From Cordilura impudica (Eukaryota; Arthropoda; Insecta; Diptera; Scathophagidae): a stretch of DNA of 64,000 nt. The notes beneath the pieces are model-generated. The model saw only the letters and a list, made by a program, of their open reading frames with translations, searched no databases and was not told the DNA's origin. The position numbers were made by a program, and so were the translations under genes. The DNA lies in NCBI GenBank assembly GCA_963682025.1, contig OY821518.1, forward strand, positions 30,107,991 through 30,171,990, read 5' to 3'. Shown piece after piece: positions 34,162-46,773 of this stretch. Numbering within the stretch: position 1 is the first letter of the stretch; each line of letters opens with the position of its first letter.

Positions 34162-34450
34162 CTTTTCTTAAATAGTACCTTTTCTAAAAAAGTACCTTTT
34201 TTTTATTAAATCACTATTTCTTAACAATATATTTTCTTAAAAAAATACTTTTTCTTAAAAAGTAAATTTTTTTAAATAAGTACCTTTCTTAAAAAAATAT
34301 TTTTTCTTAAAGAACCACTTTTTTTTTAAAAGTGTATTTTCTTCAAAAAGTATATTTTCTTAAAGAAGTACCTTTCTTGAGAAGCTACCTTTCCTTAAAA
34401 AACTTTTCTTAAAAAGTATCATATCTGAAAAAGTATATTTTATAGAAGAA

Positions 34451-36114
34451 AAGATAACTTCTTATTTTCTAACGCCATTTTCTGCCTCAGCAGAGTTAGA
34501 TCCAAGAAAATCGGAATCGACAAAGCCATTTTTTTTTCTCGCACATAGCAATATATTAGCAAACGAAGTAAGGTATCATAGACGAAAAACTATGGGTAAG
34601 ATTTTAAGTTATTGCCAATATTTAATAGCATAAAAATTCAACTTTTTTACTATTTTTATTATTAATAGAATATTTATTTCAATATACAGGTCGCAAATAT
34701 CAATATATTTTGATTAAATTTAGTATATTATCTTCCAATAGTCATACTCTTTGTTTTTGGCCTGATTATTGACGGATATCAATTTATGGAATCCATCCCG
34801 ATTTCGGTTTCTCCCGATTTCGATTTTTCCAATTTTTCTGCAATTTGAAAATTTGAATTAGGTTCCAAAAAAGCGTTTTTTTTATACTTCTACCCATTTC
34901 ACTTAATTGAATTGAATTGATATGTTGATATGTTTGGGCGAATTTTTTATTTTCTTCATACTGATATTTTAAGTAGACAGATTTGTTGTTCCTAATGCAT
35001 AAAGTCAAACTATTTCAAAGAAACAATGAAAACACTAAAAAATTTAATATTACGATTTTCGAGCTAAACAGTTGGCAATGCATACAATCACATTTAGTGT
35101 AGACATTAATTAATAGTAAGCACTATTAATTCCTAAACGCTAAAATATACCTAAAATCGCTAGAAGAACAACACCATTGGTATGTGAGTTCCACTATACC
35201 GAAGTGTATTATTGAGGCGTGAGTTTGCTTAAAATTAAACAACTTCACAGGCGAAATAATAAATGACATGATGCCTGAGATTTGATGAAGATTTCCAACT
35301 AGAGATGTCTATGATTACATTTCTTATTATTCATCAAATAATATACACAAACACACACACACACAGACAGAAGGGGTTAATGAATAAATGAAATAGTTGA
35401 AAACACCCTTTACAATACACAAACTAAAAACTCGTACAAGTAAGAATCGAATTCAAAATGTGAAAATAACAACAACAACAAAATTAACATAATAAATGTT
35501 TAAACGTTAATAACTCATTTTGAAATTCCGCGGTGACGTTGTTCACTACATGTAGCCCAACAAAAACCACACAGAACCGAAAGGCAACAACAATCAAAAG
35601 TTACACGTTACTCTTACTTTGTCATAAACAATTAAAATTTTCAAAAATACCAGGTTACATTCGTATCAAAATAAAACATCGTTCGTTCTCCAGCACAACA
35701 TCACATCCCAACTTATAACGCACTGATTTCAGCAAATGCCACATACAGGTTTATAATAAACAAATATTTTCATTACAAAATAGAATCAAAAAAAAAAAAG
35801 TAATAATTAGAATGTAATATTTTATACTTGTATTTCTGCCTCCTTTGGGTAACCTTTCAAATAGTTTTCCATATTTTGTAATTACAACCCTTTTCCCATA
35901 AGTTTTTTCCCCGTCATCATTACAACATTTTTAGTTTTCTTCTCATATTTTCATGCTAACGACAAAATCGCGTTTTTTTTTTTTTTTTTTGTTATATGTA
36001 GCGTCATCGAAGTGAATTTTCTAGGGTCACACAGATTGTTTGGCCAAAATTTTTAAATTTATATATGAAATATTTCATAGTCTACACTGAACGAATTGCA
36101 CAACGTTAAGATTA
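34451..36114. other. unassigned; simple repeats
   Basis: 34689-34745 is a tiny family A relic (GGTCGCAAATATCAATATATTTTGAT). An AC tract lies near 35350 and a poly-T run near 35980. No gene is recognised. Confidence 0.4.
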
Positions 36115-36885
36115 TTATACCCTATACCACTATGTGGTTTGGGTATAATGACTTTGTGCTGCTGTTTGTAACAACCAAAAATATTTGACCTAGACCCATC
36201 TTTAATTATACCGATCGAATCAGAATCACTTTCTGAGTTGATTTAACAATGTCCGTCCGTCCGTCTGTGTGTCCATGTAAAGCTTGTAATCAAACTGCAG
36301 GTCGCAAATATGAATATATTTTGATGAAATTTGGTATATAAGCTTTTATCGGCCATGGGATGAACGCTATTGAAATTGGTGAGAATCGGTCCATGTTCAG
36401 ACCTAGCCCCCATACAAATTACCCATATGAAATCGACATAAATTGCATTAAGATCCAAATTGTCATATAGATCTTACTGAAATTGGGTTTGTATGCGTTC
36501 ATTACATCCACTAATGAGTAGTCCAAAAATGATCCCTTTGACCCCATATAGAGCTGCTTCCCGATCTTCACTTAAATCTATTAAAAAACAAAAATATTGC
36601 ACTGATTATTCTCAAATTTTGTTTGTACATATTTTTGCAAAATACAAGAGACTTTACCAAACATGATCAGGATCGGTCCATTTTTGGACCTAGTCCCTTT
36701 ATAGCTATAGCATCCGATATGAACTTTTTCATATCTGCAGCCAAAAAAATTAATAAAAATCCCACTCAAATTTGGTTTATGCTTATTTTCTATATCGAAG
36801 TAGTTGGACCGAAAGATAGGGTCTCTAAACCATGGTATAGGGTATCATATAGTCGGCCTAGACCGACTATAATTTTCTTACTTGT
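36115..36885 (+). mobile_element. family A Helentron-like element, full length
   Basis: TTATACCCTATACCACTATG to ACCGACTATAATTTTCTTACTTGT, with the full core and a short (GTCC)n tract near 36250. One base of the palindrome is changed (GTCGGCCTAGACCGAC). A GTT microsatellite follows immediately. Confidence 0.85.
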
Positions 36886-37009
36886 TGTTGTTGTTGTTGT
36901 TTCATTAATAAAACGGCAATTTGAGTTAATCATTCAGTTAGAGACTCTCGAAACTTGAGTTAAATTTTTAGAAGACTTTACTTTTTGATTGCCTAAATTT
37001 TTTCTTAAT

Positions 37010-37290
37010 TTAGACAACTTTTAACCGGTCATCTAAAAGGACGGTACCAGAATAACCCGAACTGAAGAAAAAAAACACAGCAAATTTAGCAATTTTTTTT
37101 TTCTCAACAGCGATATTCAGTAGCTTCGATAGCCCATTAATAGTTAGAACTGTCTAGCTCCTTAGCAAATCTTTTACCACCAAGCCATTTTTTTAAGTTT
37201 GGAAACAGAAAATAATCCGAGTGAGCTAAATCTGTCGAATAAAGTGTGCGATGAAGTAATTCAAACTTCAATTTCACGAATTTACACATC
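37010..37290 (-). pseudogene. mariner transposase C-terminal relic
   Basis: On the minus strand a frame reads TLYSTDLAHSDYFLFPNLKK followed by WLGGKRF, the block with the third catalytic Asp of mariner transposases (usually YSPDLAPSDYFLF..LKKWL..KRF). The remainder is degraded. Confidence 0.65.
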
Positions 37291-37312
37291 GCAATAGTGG
37301 ATGTGTGAATTG

Positions 37313-37786
37313 ACCCCTATGAGATCAGCTTAGATTGTCATAAGATCCAAATTATCATATAGATCTGAATTAAACTGGGTTCTTGTTTGTTTATTACATC
37401 CATTAATCAGTAGTAGAGAAAAACACTGTAGGACAATTTTTAGTCATAGCCCCCCATATAAAGCTGATTCCCGATCTTTACATGAATCTAATCAAAGACA
37501 AAAATATTGCACAGATTTTTCTCAAATTTGTTTTGTATATGATTTTGCAAAATAGAAGTGACTATATCAAATATCGTCAGGATCGGTATATTTTTCGACC
37601 TAGTCCCCATATAAATATTGCATTCGACATGAACTTTTTGACTTCTGTAGGCAAAACAATTAATAAAAATTCCACTTAGATTTAGTTTTTGCTTATCTTC
37701 TATACCCAATTATTTGGATCTAAGACCAATTCTCGAAACGCATGGTATAGGGTATCGCATAGTCGGACTACTAATTTTTGTACTTG
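37313..37786 (+). mobile_element. family A element, 5'-truncated
   Basis: It begins within the core (TGTCATAAGATCCAAATTATC) and runs to the damaged palindrome (AGTCGGACTAC) and TACTTGT. It is more diverged than the neighbouring full copy at 36115. Confidence 0.75.
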
Positions 37787-38059
37787 TTTTTGATAAATTT
37801 CTCGAGTTTATCGATTTGGGTGTCCATAAATTAAGTGGTTCAATAGTCACTATTCGCTTTTGTTAGCAACTAAATTAATTTGTATTTGCGGAATGAAATT
37901 TCTGCTGCAGGAACATTATGTATATCGCAGAAGGTCTTCGGTAACCTGTTTATATAAAAAAAAAATATGTTTACAAATGATAGAACCACTTTCAAGAACT
38001 TTTTTGGAAAAGATTGTCGCTGCATGTCTCTGAAATAATGCTTTCTTACCACCAGAACG

Positions 38060-38490
38060 AAATGAATCGCACTGCAAAGACTTGGATCAATGCGCACGAC
38101 CCCGAAACAACCGACCGAATGTCGTTCCAAATCTAAAGCAAGACCGGAAAGATCACGCCAAAGTTATTCAAAAATCAAGCTCATATAAGCAGATTTCAAT
38201 TTGCAAAAGGAGGCCAGAATTATTGGCAGATAATTTTTGGTTTTAGCTCCACGATGGTGCACCGTCTCACTCTGCCTTGGTTATTCGAGATCATTTCGCA
38301 CAAACTGTCCGTCAAATCGTTTCACAACCACCGTATTCACCTAATTTACCAATGTGTGACTTTTGACTATTCAATAAACTTAAAGATTACCCCGGGGATA
38401 ACGTTTTACATCGATTGAGGATATTAAAACCGAATCGCTGGGCATTTTGAAGGCCATTCCGGAAATCAACTATTACCAAGGATCATACAA
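38060..38490 (+). pseudogene. mariner-type transposase relic, C-terminal half
   Basis: Near 38100-38140 a frame reads PKQPTECRSKSK. From about 38205 another reads RPELLADNFWF, a stop, LHDGAPSHSALVIRDHFA (second catalytic Asp), then QPPYSPNLPMCDF, a stop, LFNKLKDYPGDN, covering the third site. At least two in-frame stops and a frameshift make it inactive. Confidence 0.75.
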
Positions 38491-39700
38491 TGAATGTCTT
38501 AACTATTAGCAGTAGTTTACAGAACGAAACATTGATATACAACTTTTTATATACAACTAGTATGCCCGGTCGTGCTTCGCTTCGACTTACCGAGACTTAT
38601 TGGCATATACATATGTATGTTTTCATATTCAAGTTTATAAAGTTTGTTTTATGCAACAAAAAGTGCTATTTCATTTATTTTATATTTTTTTTAATTACAG
38701 CAGGAATGCCCAAAAGTTTCTTATGAAAGTGCAGACATTAATACATATAAAGAAAAATATTTCTTAAAAATTGTTATCCCCTACATGCACACTGGAAAAA
38801 AGAAAAAAAGTTATCTGAAATGAAATGTCTTAAAATGCTTTTGAATATGATATTTTGTGTTGGTCTGAATAATTTGAAAGCATATGAAAAATTCTGCATC
38901 AGCCTTAAAATTGTAAATGAAAAAAAATCACTTTCCCACTTCTCCTCTCGTTGGTAAAGTAATCATTTGAATTTGAAACTTAAGACTCGCACTGATTATT
39001 CCAATTGCTTTTAATTCACAGCTGCAAAACATTTATAAACGGAATCATACGGTACGCTCTCTCATTCACGGTTCGCGCCCGAATCATGATTGAATCTACA
39101 TGATTCGCCATACAAAATTTTGAGAGCGAATCTACTTGGTTCAAAATGAACCTATTTGTGAACCTGGAAACATTGAGGGTCATCTCCAAGTTTCATAAGA
39201 AATTATCGCTAGTTTATCTGAACTAGCTGTCAAAAATATATAAACATAGAAAAAGCAAGCAATTAATTTGTGCAATATAATAAATAGAAATATTTAACAA
39301 ATAAAAAGTATATATTTACAAATATATATTGAAATAAAAATGGAAAAAATGAAAAAGTGAAACGTAAAGTGCAGAAGGATGTCTTCAAATATTTGCACAA
39401 AAATATAAACGTCAAAATGAAACAAGAACACTCGTCTGAACACCAAGGTTCACAATCATGATTCAGAGAGTGAATACAGTAAATATCTCGATAGCTAATG
39501 AGTACCAACATAGCATACAAAAGTATTCTGGCTTAGCTCTATGACTAAGTGCTTTTACAAGAACAAATATGCATTGAGTGCATAGCACGTGGGCATATAT
39601 GATACACAAATCTTGTGGCTTTCATATTCTGGAACAAGCTACATATAGCTGCCGATGAGAAAAACATGGATTTTCCAATTTAAGTCCGGCAAGATTTATT
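38491..39700. other. unassigned; one possible second Helitron terminus
   Basis: At 38557-38590 the text CTAGTATGCCCGGTCGTGCTTCGC, read in reverse, ends GCATACTAG|T after a GC-rich stretch, like a Helitron 3' end of another family. I found no matching TC end. The rest is unrecognised. Confidence 0.4.
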
Positions 39701-40480
39701 TTTTATTTTAGCAATTTTTGATTTTGGCGATTTTTGATGTTGGCGATTTTTAAGATTTTTTTGGCGATTTTTATTTTTTCGCGATTTTCGGTTTTGGCGA
39801 ATTTTGGTTTTAGCAATTTTTGACTTTAGCGATATTTTCCACCACTACTCAAATCTATAATATTAATAGGCTAGGCAATTTCTTGTGACTGATGTTTTGT
39901 TTTAGCGTTTTATCCCGATTTTAACCAAACGTATATTATTTGAAAGGTATTTCTTTTTAGTTGTTCACCAGATTTACAGATTTTTTAATTTTTTCCTTTA
40001 TTTTGAGTAAATTGCATTTAAAGTTGCTACTAACACATACATACAATTATACAATGCTATGTGTGTGTCTATCAAATTTGTTAATGTGTTTGTAATAAAA
40101 ATGAATTTGTTTTTTGTGTTGATTTATGAATTGGCTATAACTGACTATCATCCTTTTAGGGTCTTTATTTAAAGAAAAAATAAAATTTCCTGGAATTTGC
40201 GCTCGAATTTCTAGGGCTGGAATCTGCTAGTTACTAATTAATTTACTTGTCAAAAGTTGCAAAAGTTTTATCTGACTACTCACATTAATATTGGATGGAC
40301 TCGTACAAAGTGTCAGGCTTTCCCTTTTATAGTAATCCAGTTATATGATATTATATATTTACTTTTTTCGCCGCTACCACATCCACTGCTCCGATCACGG
40401 CCATTTTTTGTTCAACTAATCACATGAATAGCTTATAGGTTTACGCAAAAAGTCCCAAGGCTGTCACTAATACAGTACTC
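39701..40480. repeat. second copy of the GCGATTTTTG repeat family, split by a Helitron
   Basis: A short array (GGCGATTTTTGATGTTGGCG) at 39705-39840 is followed, across the inserted Helitron at 39854-40230, by units with GACTACTCACATTAATA and GATCACGGCCATTTTTTG. These match 28341-28600, so array and units belong to one family. Confidence 0.6.
39854..40230 (+). mobile_element. family B non-autonomous Helitron
   Basis: TCTATAATATTAATAGGCTAGG to GGCTGGAATCTGCTAG between A and T. At 377 bases it is close to the family's usual length. It interrupts the GCGATTTTTG repeat family copy. Confidence 0.88.
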
Positions 40481-41138
40481 CAGATATATGACATTTAATA
40501 TTTACCCACTAAAAATATCAAAAAAATTTATAGCCTATATATAGTTTCTTCCAGATACACAGCAAGACTCTGAAATAATTTCAGAAAGATTGGTCATGTG
40601 TACAACCACCTATAAGCAACAAACATACAAAAGTCACATGGGGTTTAAAATTTTAATAACTTTTCGTTTATACGAGTATATTTTTTTTTTTTCAGTTCAT
40701 AAAATATACAAAATGGAAATTTGTTAAACTAAGTACGGAAAATAATGTCACTAGAATGTGCCGTATTGACATACGAGACATTCCTAGCTCAGCAGAATGC
40801 CTTCAGCTAGATGTTTCTGGTGTTTGCTCTACACGTTCAATATTTTCCGCAGTGCGAATTAAACGTGATGATCAACTTTGGTTCAGAGGGCGTAAGTCTG
40901 ACGGTAAAATGGCGACAATATGCGTTAAAATAATTGATCGCTGATTTAAATAATAAAATTCTATTCTACTTGTTTTTTTGTTCAGTTGTGAATCTCTCCA
41001 TTATCTATGCTCCAGGTGTTTTTTATATAATTTGGAAAATTTAATACATTCTTAAACCCCATGGTCACTTTACCCCGTGGTGACTTTTGGTCCACCCTGT
41101 ATATAGATTTCAATTTTATATATATAGATTAACTATAA
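40481..41138. other. unassigned; orphan transposon-like terminus
   Basis: The text near 41060-41101, reversed, starts TACAGGGTGGACCAAAAGTC, similar to Tc1/mariner termini. No partner end was found. A 62-codon frame at 40756 is not recognised and may be chance. Confidence 0.35.
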
Positions 41139-41515
41139 CTAGCAGATTCCAGCCCTCGAAATTCGAGTGCAAATTCTAGGAAATTGTATTCTTTCATTAA
41201 ATAAAGACCCTAAAAGTATGATAATCAGTTATAGCCAATTTACAAATCAACACAAAAAACAAACTCATTTTTATTACAAACACATTAACAAATTTGATAG
41301 ACATACACATAGCATTGTATAATTTTATGTATGTGTTAGTAGCAACTTTAAATGAAATTTACTCAAAATAAAGGAAAAAATTTATAAATATGTTAATCTG
41401 CAAAATGGCTAAAAAGAAATACCTTTTAGATAATATTCGCTTGGTCCAAATCGGGATAAAATGGTAGAACAAAATATCAGTCACAAGAAATCGTCTAGCC
41501 TATTAATATTATATG
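41139..41515 (-). mobile_element. family B non-autonomous Helitron
   Basis: Starts CTAGCAGATTCCAG with an intact CTCGAAATTCGAG hairpin and ends ATTAATATTATA; the final TC (GA on this strand) is mutated. It shares the standard interior. Confidence 0.82.
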
Positions 41516-42230
41516 TGTTATGAAAATATTGAACATATAGTCGAGAGAATAAATTATAGGTTGCGTAGAGTAAATTTGTCATACAAATATCAAATCTCGT
41601 ATTTAATCGAACCAATTTTCAGTTTGTCCATCCTCTTGTATGTATGATCCTTGCTTAAAAACTGTTTCGAGGATTTGAAAAACGCTGACGTAAGTATCGG
41701 AGGTGAATTACTTGAATTTGAAGAATAAATAAAGATTTTTTAAGTCACCTTTTTATTTGAACCAATTGACCATGGAATCTAGAAAGTTAATTTTTATCAT
41801 AATATACAAATAATTGGGGTTCTAATTAGCAAGATTCTTGAATCTTTCGGTGACTTCATGAATAAAAAACTGCTCGGAATTAGACCAGTAAATGTGTTAC
41901 CTCCACTACTAACTAAAATATGTGGAATGCTAATGATAGCAAGAGCCTTAAAGCTTTGTGTAAGCCCATTAGTAATTAATGTGAGTATTCCTGGCAAAAA
42001 TGGGCAGCATTTGAATTTAAGGAGCCCATAAAATGTAGTAAAAGCCTTAAATGCTTTGCAAATAAACCAGCTCTTATATTAACTATAAACAACTGTTTCT
42101 TATTTGTCATACAAATTAATTCAGAGCTTTTCAGTGTTTTACAAACATCTTCTAAAATAATGTATGTTTGTTGTCATGTCTGTCACGACTACTATTTTGC
42201 CCCCCCCCAGTTATTAATAACAACTGCCAG
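41516..42230. other. unassigned sequence
   Basis: No gene or known repeat recognised. A run of nine C residues lies just before the next Helitron. Confidence 0.35.
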
Positions 42231-42232
42231 CC

Positions 42233-43155
42233 CTCAAAATTCGAGTGCAAATTCTAGGAAATTTTATTTTTTCATTAGATAAAAACCCTTAAGGTATGCT
42301 AATCAATTATAGACAATTCACAAATCAACACAAAAAACAAACTCATTTTTATTACAAACACATTAAGGGCCATTATTACAACTTGCCAATAGCTAAAGTT
42401 AGGATGTTATCAGGCAGATTATTAGTTTTTCGTTATTACAACTATACTTTAAACTAAAAGTGACCGATAAGCTAAAGGGAAGATACTGTTGCCTTTAACT
42501 TTTAACGTGAGGTTTATCTATTTAATGTTGCCACATTTTCTGATCTATGAAGAAAAAATTCACATCAATTTAGTTTTGAAAACAAATTTTTTTACATATA
42601 CTTATATATTTTTGAAAAAGTTTTATTACACATTTACAACAATTATGCAACTTATAATAAAGGTTTTTGGTTTTTATTCTATTGTTTTTATTGTTTATTT
42701 GCGAACAACAAAAGGAACGTTGCCACTATGTATTTTGATAAATCAATTCATTTGGTCAAAAGTAATCGGTGTTTCCTTTGGTGCTACCACAATTTCAAAA
42801 ATATTAATTTTATTTTAATGGGAAGTTGTAATAACGAAAAGAAGTTAAAGGTAACTTTATTGTTCACTTTAGCTAAAGTTACCTTTAACTAACATTTACT
42901 TTAAAGGCAAGTTGTAATAATGGCCCTAAGAAATTTAATGAACACACAATACCATTGTAAAATTTTATGTATATATTAGTAGCTACTTTAAATCCAATGT
43001 ACTCAAAATAAAGGAAAAAATTTAAAAATCTGTAAATCTGCAAATCGACTAATAAGAAATACCTTTCAAATAATATACGTTTGGTCAATTTCGGGATAAA
43101 ACAGTTGAACAAAACATCGGTCACAAGAAATCGCCTAGCCTATTAATATTATAGA
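42233..43155 (-). mobile_element. family B Helitron split by a MITE
   Basis: The 3' tip is damaged (CTGCCAGCCCTC), the interior continues to CAAACACATTAA at 42366, and resumes after the 560-base insertion with GAAATTTAATGAACACAC, ending ATTATAGA at 43155. Joined, it is a normal family B element of about 360 bases. Confidence 0.85.
42367..42926. mobile_element. 560-base MITE, PIF/Harbinger-like
   Basis: Perfect 21-base terminal inverted repeats: the left end is GGGCCATTATTACAACTTGC plus C, and the right end is its complement. It is flanked by TAA on both sides (42364-42366, 42927-42929). A second inverted motif, CGTTATTACAACT, lies about 65 bases inside the left end and about 90 bases inside the right. 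Three-base TWA duplications and GGG-type ends suggest PIF/Harbinger. A 109-codon frame inside is hydrophobic, AT-driven and not recognised. Confidence 0.85.
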
Positions 43156-44277
43156 TAATGGTAAATATGCATAATTTTGTATATTTTTATGAAAAATTAA
43201 GAACTTTTACTGTATAATATTGTATTAGAAAAATCACCCAATATCATGTCTGTCACTATGGAATTAGCCAAAAAAAATTTGTAGCGATTTTCTTAGAAAA
43301 TTAGAAAATGGTCGTAGATTAAGCGTCTGATCTCTAAAGTATACTATTTCATAATTCACAGGGAAGATTAGCACTGATTTAAAATGGAACGTGAGATTAT
43401 ATGTCTTACGAAATTTGCGAAAATGAATGAAGTGTTTATGAAATTCGACTTAAATTAGTGGAGCATTTTACTTGTCATTTTTTTTTTTCAATAAACAGTA
43501 CTGTCAAATTCAGATTTTATAAAATAAATACTTGTCGTTAATAAGTATAAGGGAATATTAATTTAGTGATAGATGAAATTTTTCAATTTATTATTATTTT
43601 TGAGAACGAGAAAACTTGTCTGGATTTGCAGACATAAAGCAATATACCAAAGGGCTGATATATAAATACATGGTTATTTTAAACATATTTAGTGAACAAG
43701 CGACTTAAACTTAAGTCATAAATTTTTTAGACTATCTATCGACTTAAATTTATTAAATTATTAAAACATTATTAAATATAAATAACAGTATTAAATATAA
43801 TACTGAAATAGCATATTAAAAGAATGTAAACAGAATAGAACACTAAATATTTGACGGGTTGATATTTATAATTTCTTATAATTTCCCACATCAGCCAGTA
43901 GTTTCTGGAAACTCTTCTTCTGTTCTTCAAATATTCAAATATATTTCCCTATATCAGAGTTAGCAAATGTTACGAATCCTCAAAAATTAACAACGACTTT
44001 GACTAGTTTAGCTACTTATCGAAATGCAACTACTTGCAGTAGTTTGTGTTCAAAACCCCATAAAGAAATATATTTTGAAATAAATAATTGGCAGCCAACC
44101 CTTCAACATTGTTAAAATCTAACTGTAAGTACGTACACACACAAACTAAATAAACAAATGTTAAAAAGGCAACACTAACCCAACAAGAACAATATTATAG
44201 TAATCCAACAAAATGTTACTCGTATAACGTTATAACGTTATTTCGTTATACCTTCCAAACAAAGTGATTTTTAATGG

Positions 44278-44313
<36 letters not shown>

Positions 44314-44620
44314 CAATATACACTACTCAAGTAGGTGATTACACTATCCGGCAAGAACTTAACTCACACTTACAAAGACACTTGAAAATTATTTAAAGTT
44401 TATCTATTTACTTTATTATTTGTTTGTTTTAAAAGAAAACTTTGCATATGTTTGAATAAAATTGAATTTGAATGGTAAATAACAACAGCAACAACAACAA
44501 CGAAAAGGGTAATCAAATCTTACAAACTCCGACCAACCAACCAACCAACGAATGCCAAATGAACAACAAGTTGTAAAACAATGACGGAATATACATATGT
44601 ATTTAGTTCGTGTATGTGGA
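43156..44620. other. unassigned; AC microsatellite
   Basis: No gene recognised. An AC tract of about 30 bases lies at 44281-44312, with CAA and CCAA repeats near 44480-44550. Confidence 0.4.
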
Positions 44621-46773
44621 AATGAGTTTTTAATGTCCCAAAAGGGAATTTTCAAGTCAGTTAAAGCCAACAAAGAAAGGATACAAAAGCATTGTCTAAA
44701 GTGGAATATATGGACACACATACATAAGTTCTGTCTTAGGAAAGGGTTTTAATTGTAGGATTAAAAATACAAAGTAAACCAATGATTTGTTTTTATTGAT
44801 TAAAACGGACGTGTACATATATTCTTAACAACAAACTACCATTTTCTTCGAAATAGACTTACACGATTTAACCTTTAATGGGGCCTCAGTGAATCATGAC
44901 ATTTTCTTAAAAGGCAACTTTCCTAAAACAGTATTTATTTTAAAAATATCCCTTTCCTTAACAGAGTACCTTATGGGGTTTCTTATAAAAATAGCTTTTC
45001 TTAAAACTGATCCTTTCCTAAAAAAGTACCTTTTCCTAAAAAGTATTTTTTCTTAAAAATTGTTTTTTCTTAAAAAGTATTTTGTCTTAAATTGCACATT
45101 TTATAAAAAGAACCTTTTCTTATAAAGTACCTTTACTTAAAAAAGTAAATTTTCTTAAAAAGTTAATTTTCCCAAAAAGTACTTTTTCTTATAAAAGTAA
45201 ATTTTCTTAAAAATCTTGAAAAGTGTCTTTTCTTAATAAGTACTGTTTCTTAAAAAAATAAATTTTCTTAAAAATCTTAAATAGCATCTTATGTTAAAAA
45301 GTACTTTTTCTGAAGAAAATATCTTTTCTTAAAAACTACCAATTCTTAAAAAAGTACTTTTAAAAAGCTTTAATTTTTAAAAAATATCTTTTCTTAAAAC
45401 AGTAACTTTTATTAAAAAAGTAAATTTTCTTAATTATGGACGTTTTCTTAAAAAATAACAATTTCTTAAAAATGTATCTTTACCTTAAAAAAGTACATTT
45501 TCTTAAAAATTATCTATTCTTAAAAAATACTTTCTCTTTAAAACCACCTGTTCCTTAAAAAGTAAATTTTCCTAAAAAAGTAACTTTTCATATAAAGTAA
45601 ATATTTCTAAAAAATGCATTGTAATAAAAATGTACCTTTTTTTAAAAAGTACCTTTTCTTAAAAGTATATTTTATAAAAATATATTTTTCCACAAAAAAA
45701 ATTCTTAAAAAAGTACCGTTTCTTAAAAAGGTGCAATTTAGTAACAAAGTACATTTCCTCAATAATATACCCTTTCTTATAAAAGTACTTTTTCTTAAAA
45801 GTATATTTTCTTAAAAAGTGCCTTTTTTAAAAAGAAATTACTTTTTCTTAAAAAAGTACCTATTCTTAGTAAAGTACCTCTTCTTAAAAAAGTAAAGTAC
45901 CTTTCTTAAAAAGGTGCAATTTAGTAACAAAGTACCTTTCCTCAATAAAATATCCTTTCTTATAAAAGTATTTTTTTCTCAAAAAGTACTTTTTCTTAAA
46001 AAGTGTCTTTTTTAAAAAGAACTAGAAGAAATTTTCTTAAAAAGTACATTTTCTTAAAAAAGAAATTTTTTCTAAAAAGTACCTCTTCTTAAAAAACTTT
46101 TTAAATCCTTTTTTTAAAAAAGGACCTTTTATGAAAGAAGTGCCTTTCCTTAACAAAATATATTTTTACAAAAAAAAATACCTTTTCTGAAAAAGTACCC
46201 TTTCTTAAAAAAGTACCTTTTCTTAAAAACTTAACTTTTTTAAAAAGCATATTTTCTTAAAACAGTACTTTTTCTTAAAAAAGGACCTTTTATAAAAGAC
46301 CTGCCTTTTCTTCAAAACGCATATTTAAAAAAGAAATACCTCTTCAAAGAAGTACCGTTTCTTAAAAAAGTACCTTTTCTTAAATAAGTAATTCCTTAAA
46401 AATGTAACTTTTTGATAAAATAAAATACCCTTTCTTAAAAAAAGTACTTTTTCTTTTTAAAAAAAGTACCTTTTCTTAAAAAAGCACATTTTCTTAAAAA
46501 ATTAACTTTTCTGCAAAAAAAATCGTTTTTTTAAAAAATTATTTTTATTTAAAAGCATATTTCTTGAAAAAATATATTTTCTTAAATCAAATAAAATAAA
46601 TTAAAAAAACTTACCTTCTCCTTAAAAAGTGCCTCTTCTTAAAAAGTACTTTTTCTTAAAAAAATATATATTCTTTAAAATTACCTATTCTTTAAAAGTA
46701 CCTGAAAGTAAACTTTCTTAAAAAGTACTTTTTCTTAAAAAAGTGCTGTTTCTTGAAAAGTAACTTTTCTTAA

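Larger units (their letters stand above)
31466..34450 (+). repeat. repeat family D, copy 1: head plus GTAC/TTAA array
   Basis: The head begins AATGAGTTTTTAATGTC and continues, after the inserted hAT-like element, with ACAAAGTAAACCAATGATTTG and GATTTAACC-like text to about 32460. It leads into arrays at 32465-33200 and 34165-34445 of degenerate 16-20 base units such as CTTTTCTTAAAAAAGTAC. The same head and array start at 44621. The arrays are interrupted by a TIR element at 33207-34161. No coding function is visible. Confidence 0.75.

Noticed and set aside
37870..38130. 86-codon minus-strand frame
   Set aside because: It is antisense to the mariner relic on the plus strand.
40756..40944. 62-codon frame with balanced composition
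   Set aside because: No recognised domain, no splice context and next to transposon-like ends; too short to support.
42489..42818. 109-codon hydrophobic frame inside the MITE
   Set aside because: Composition is what AT-rich DNA gives; no motif recognised and the element is bounded by MITE ends.
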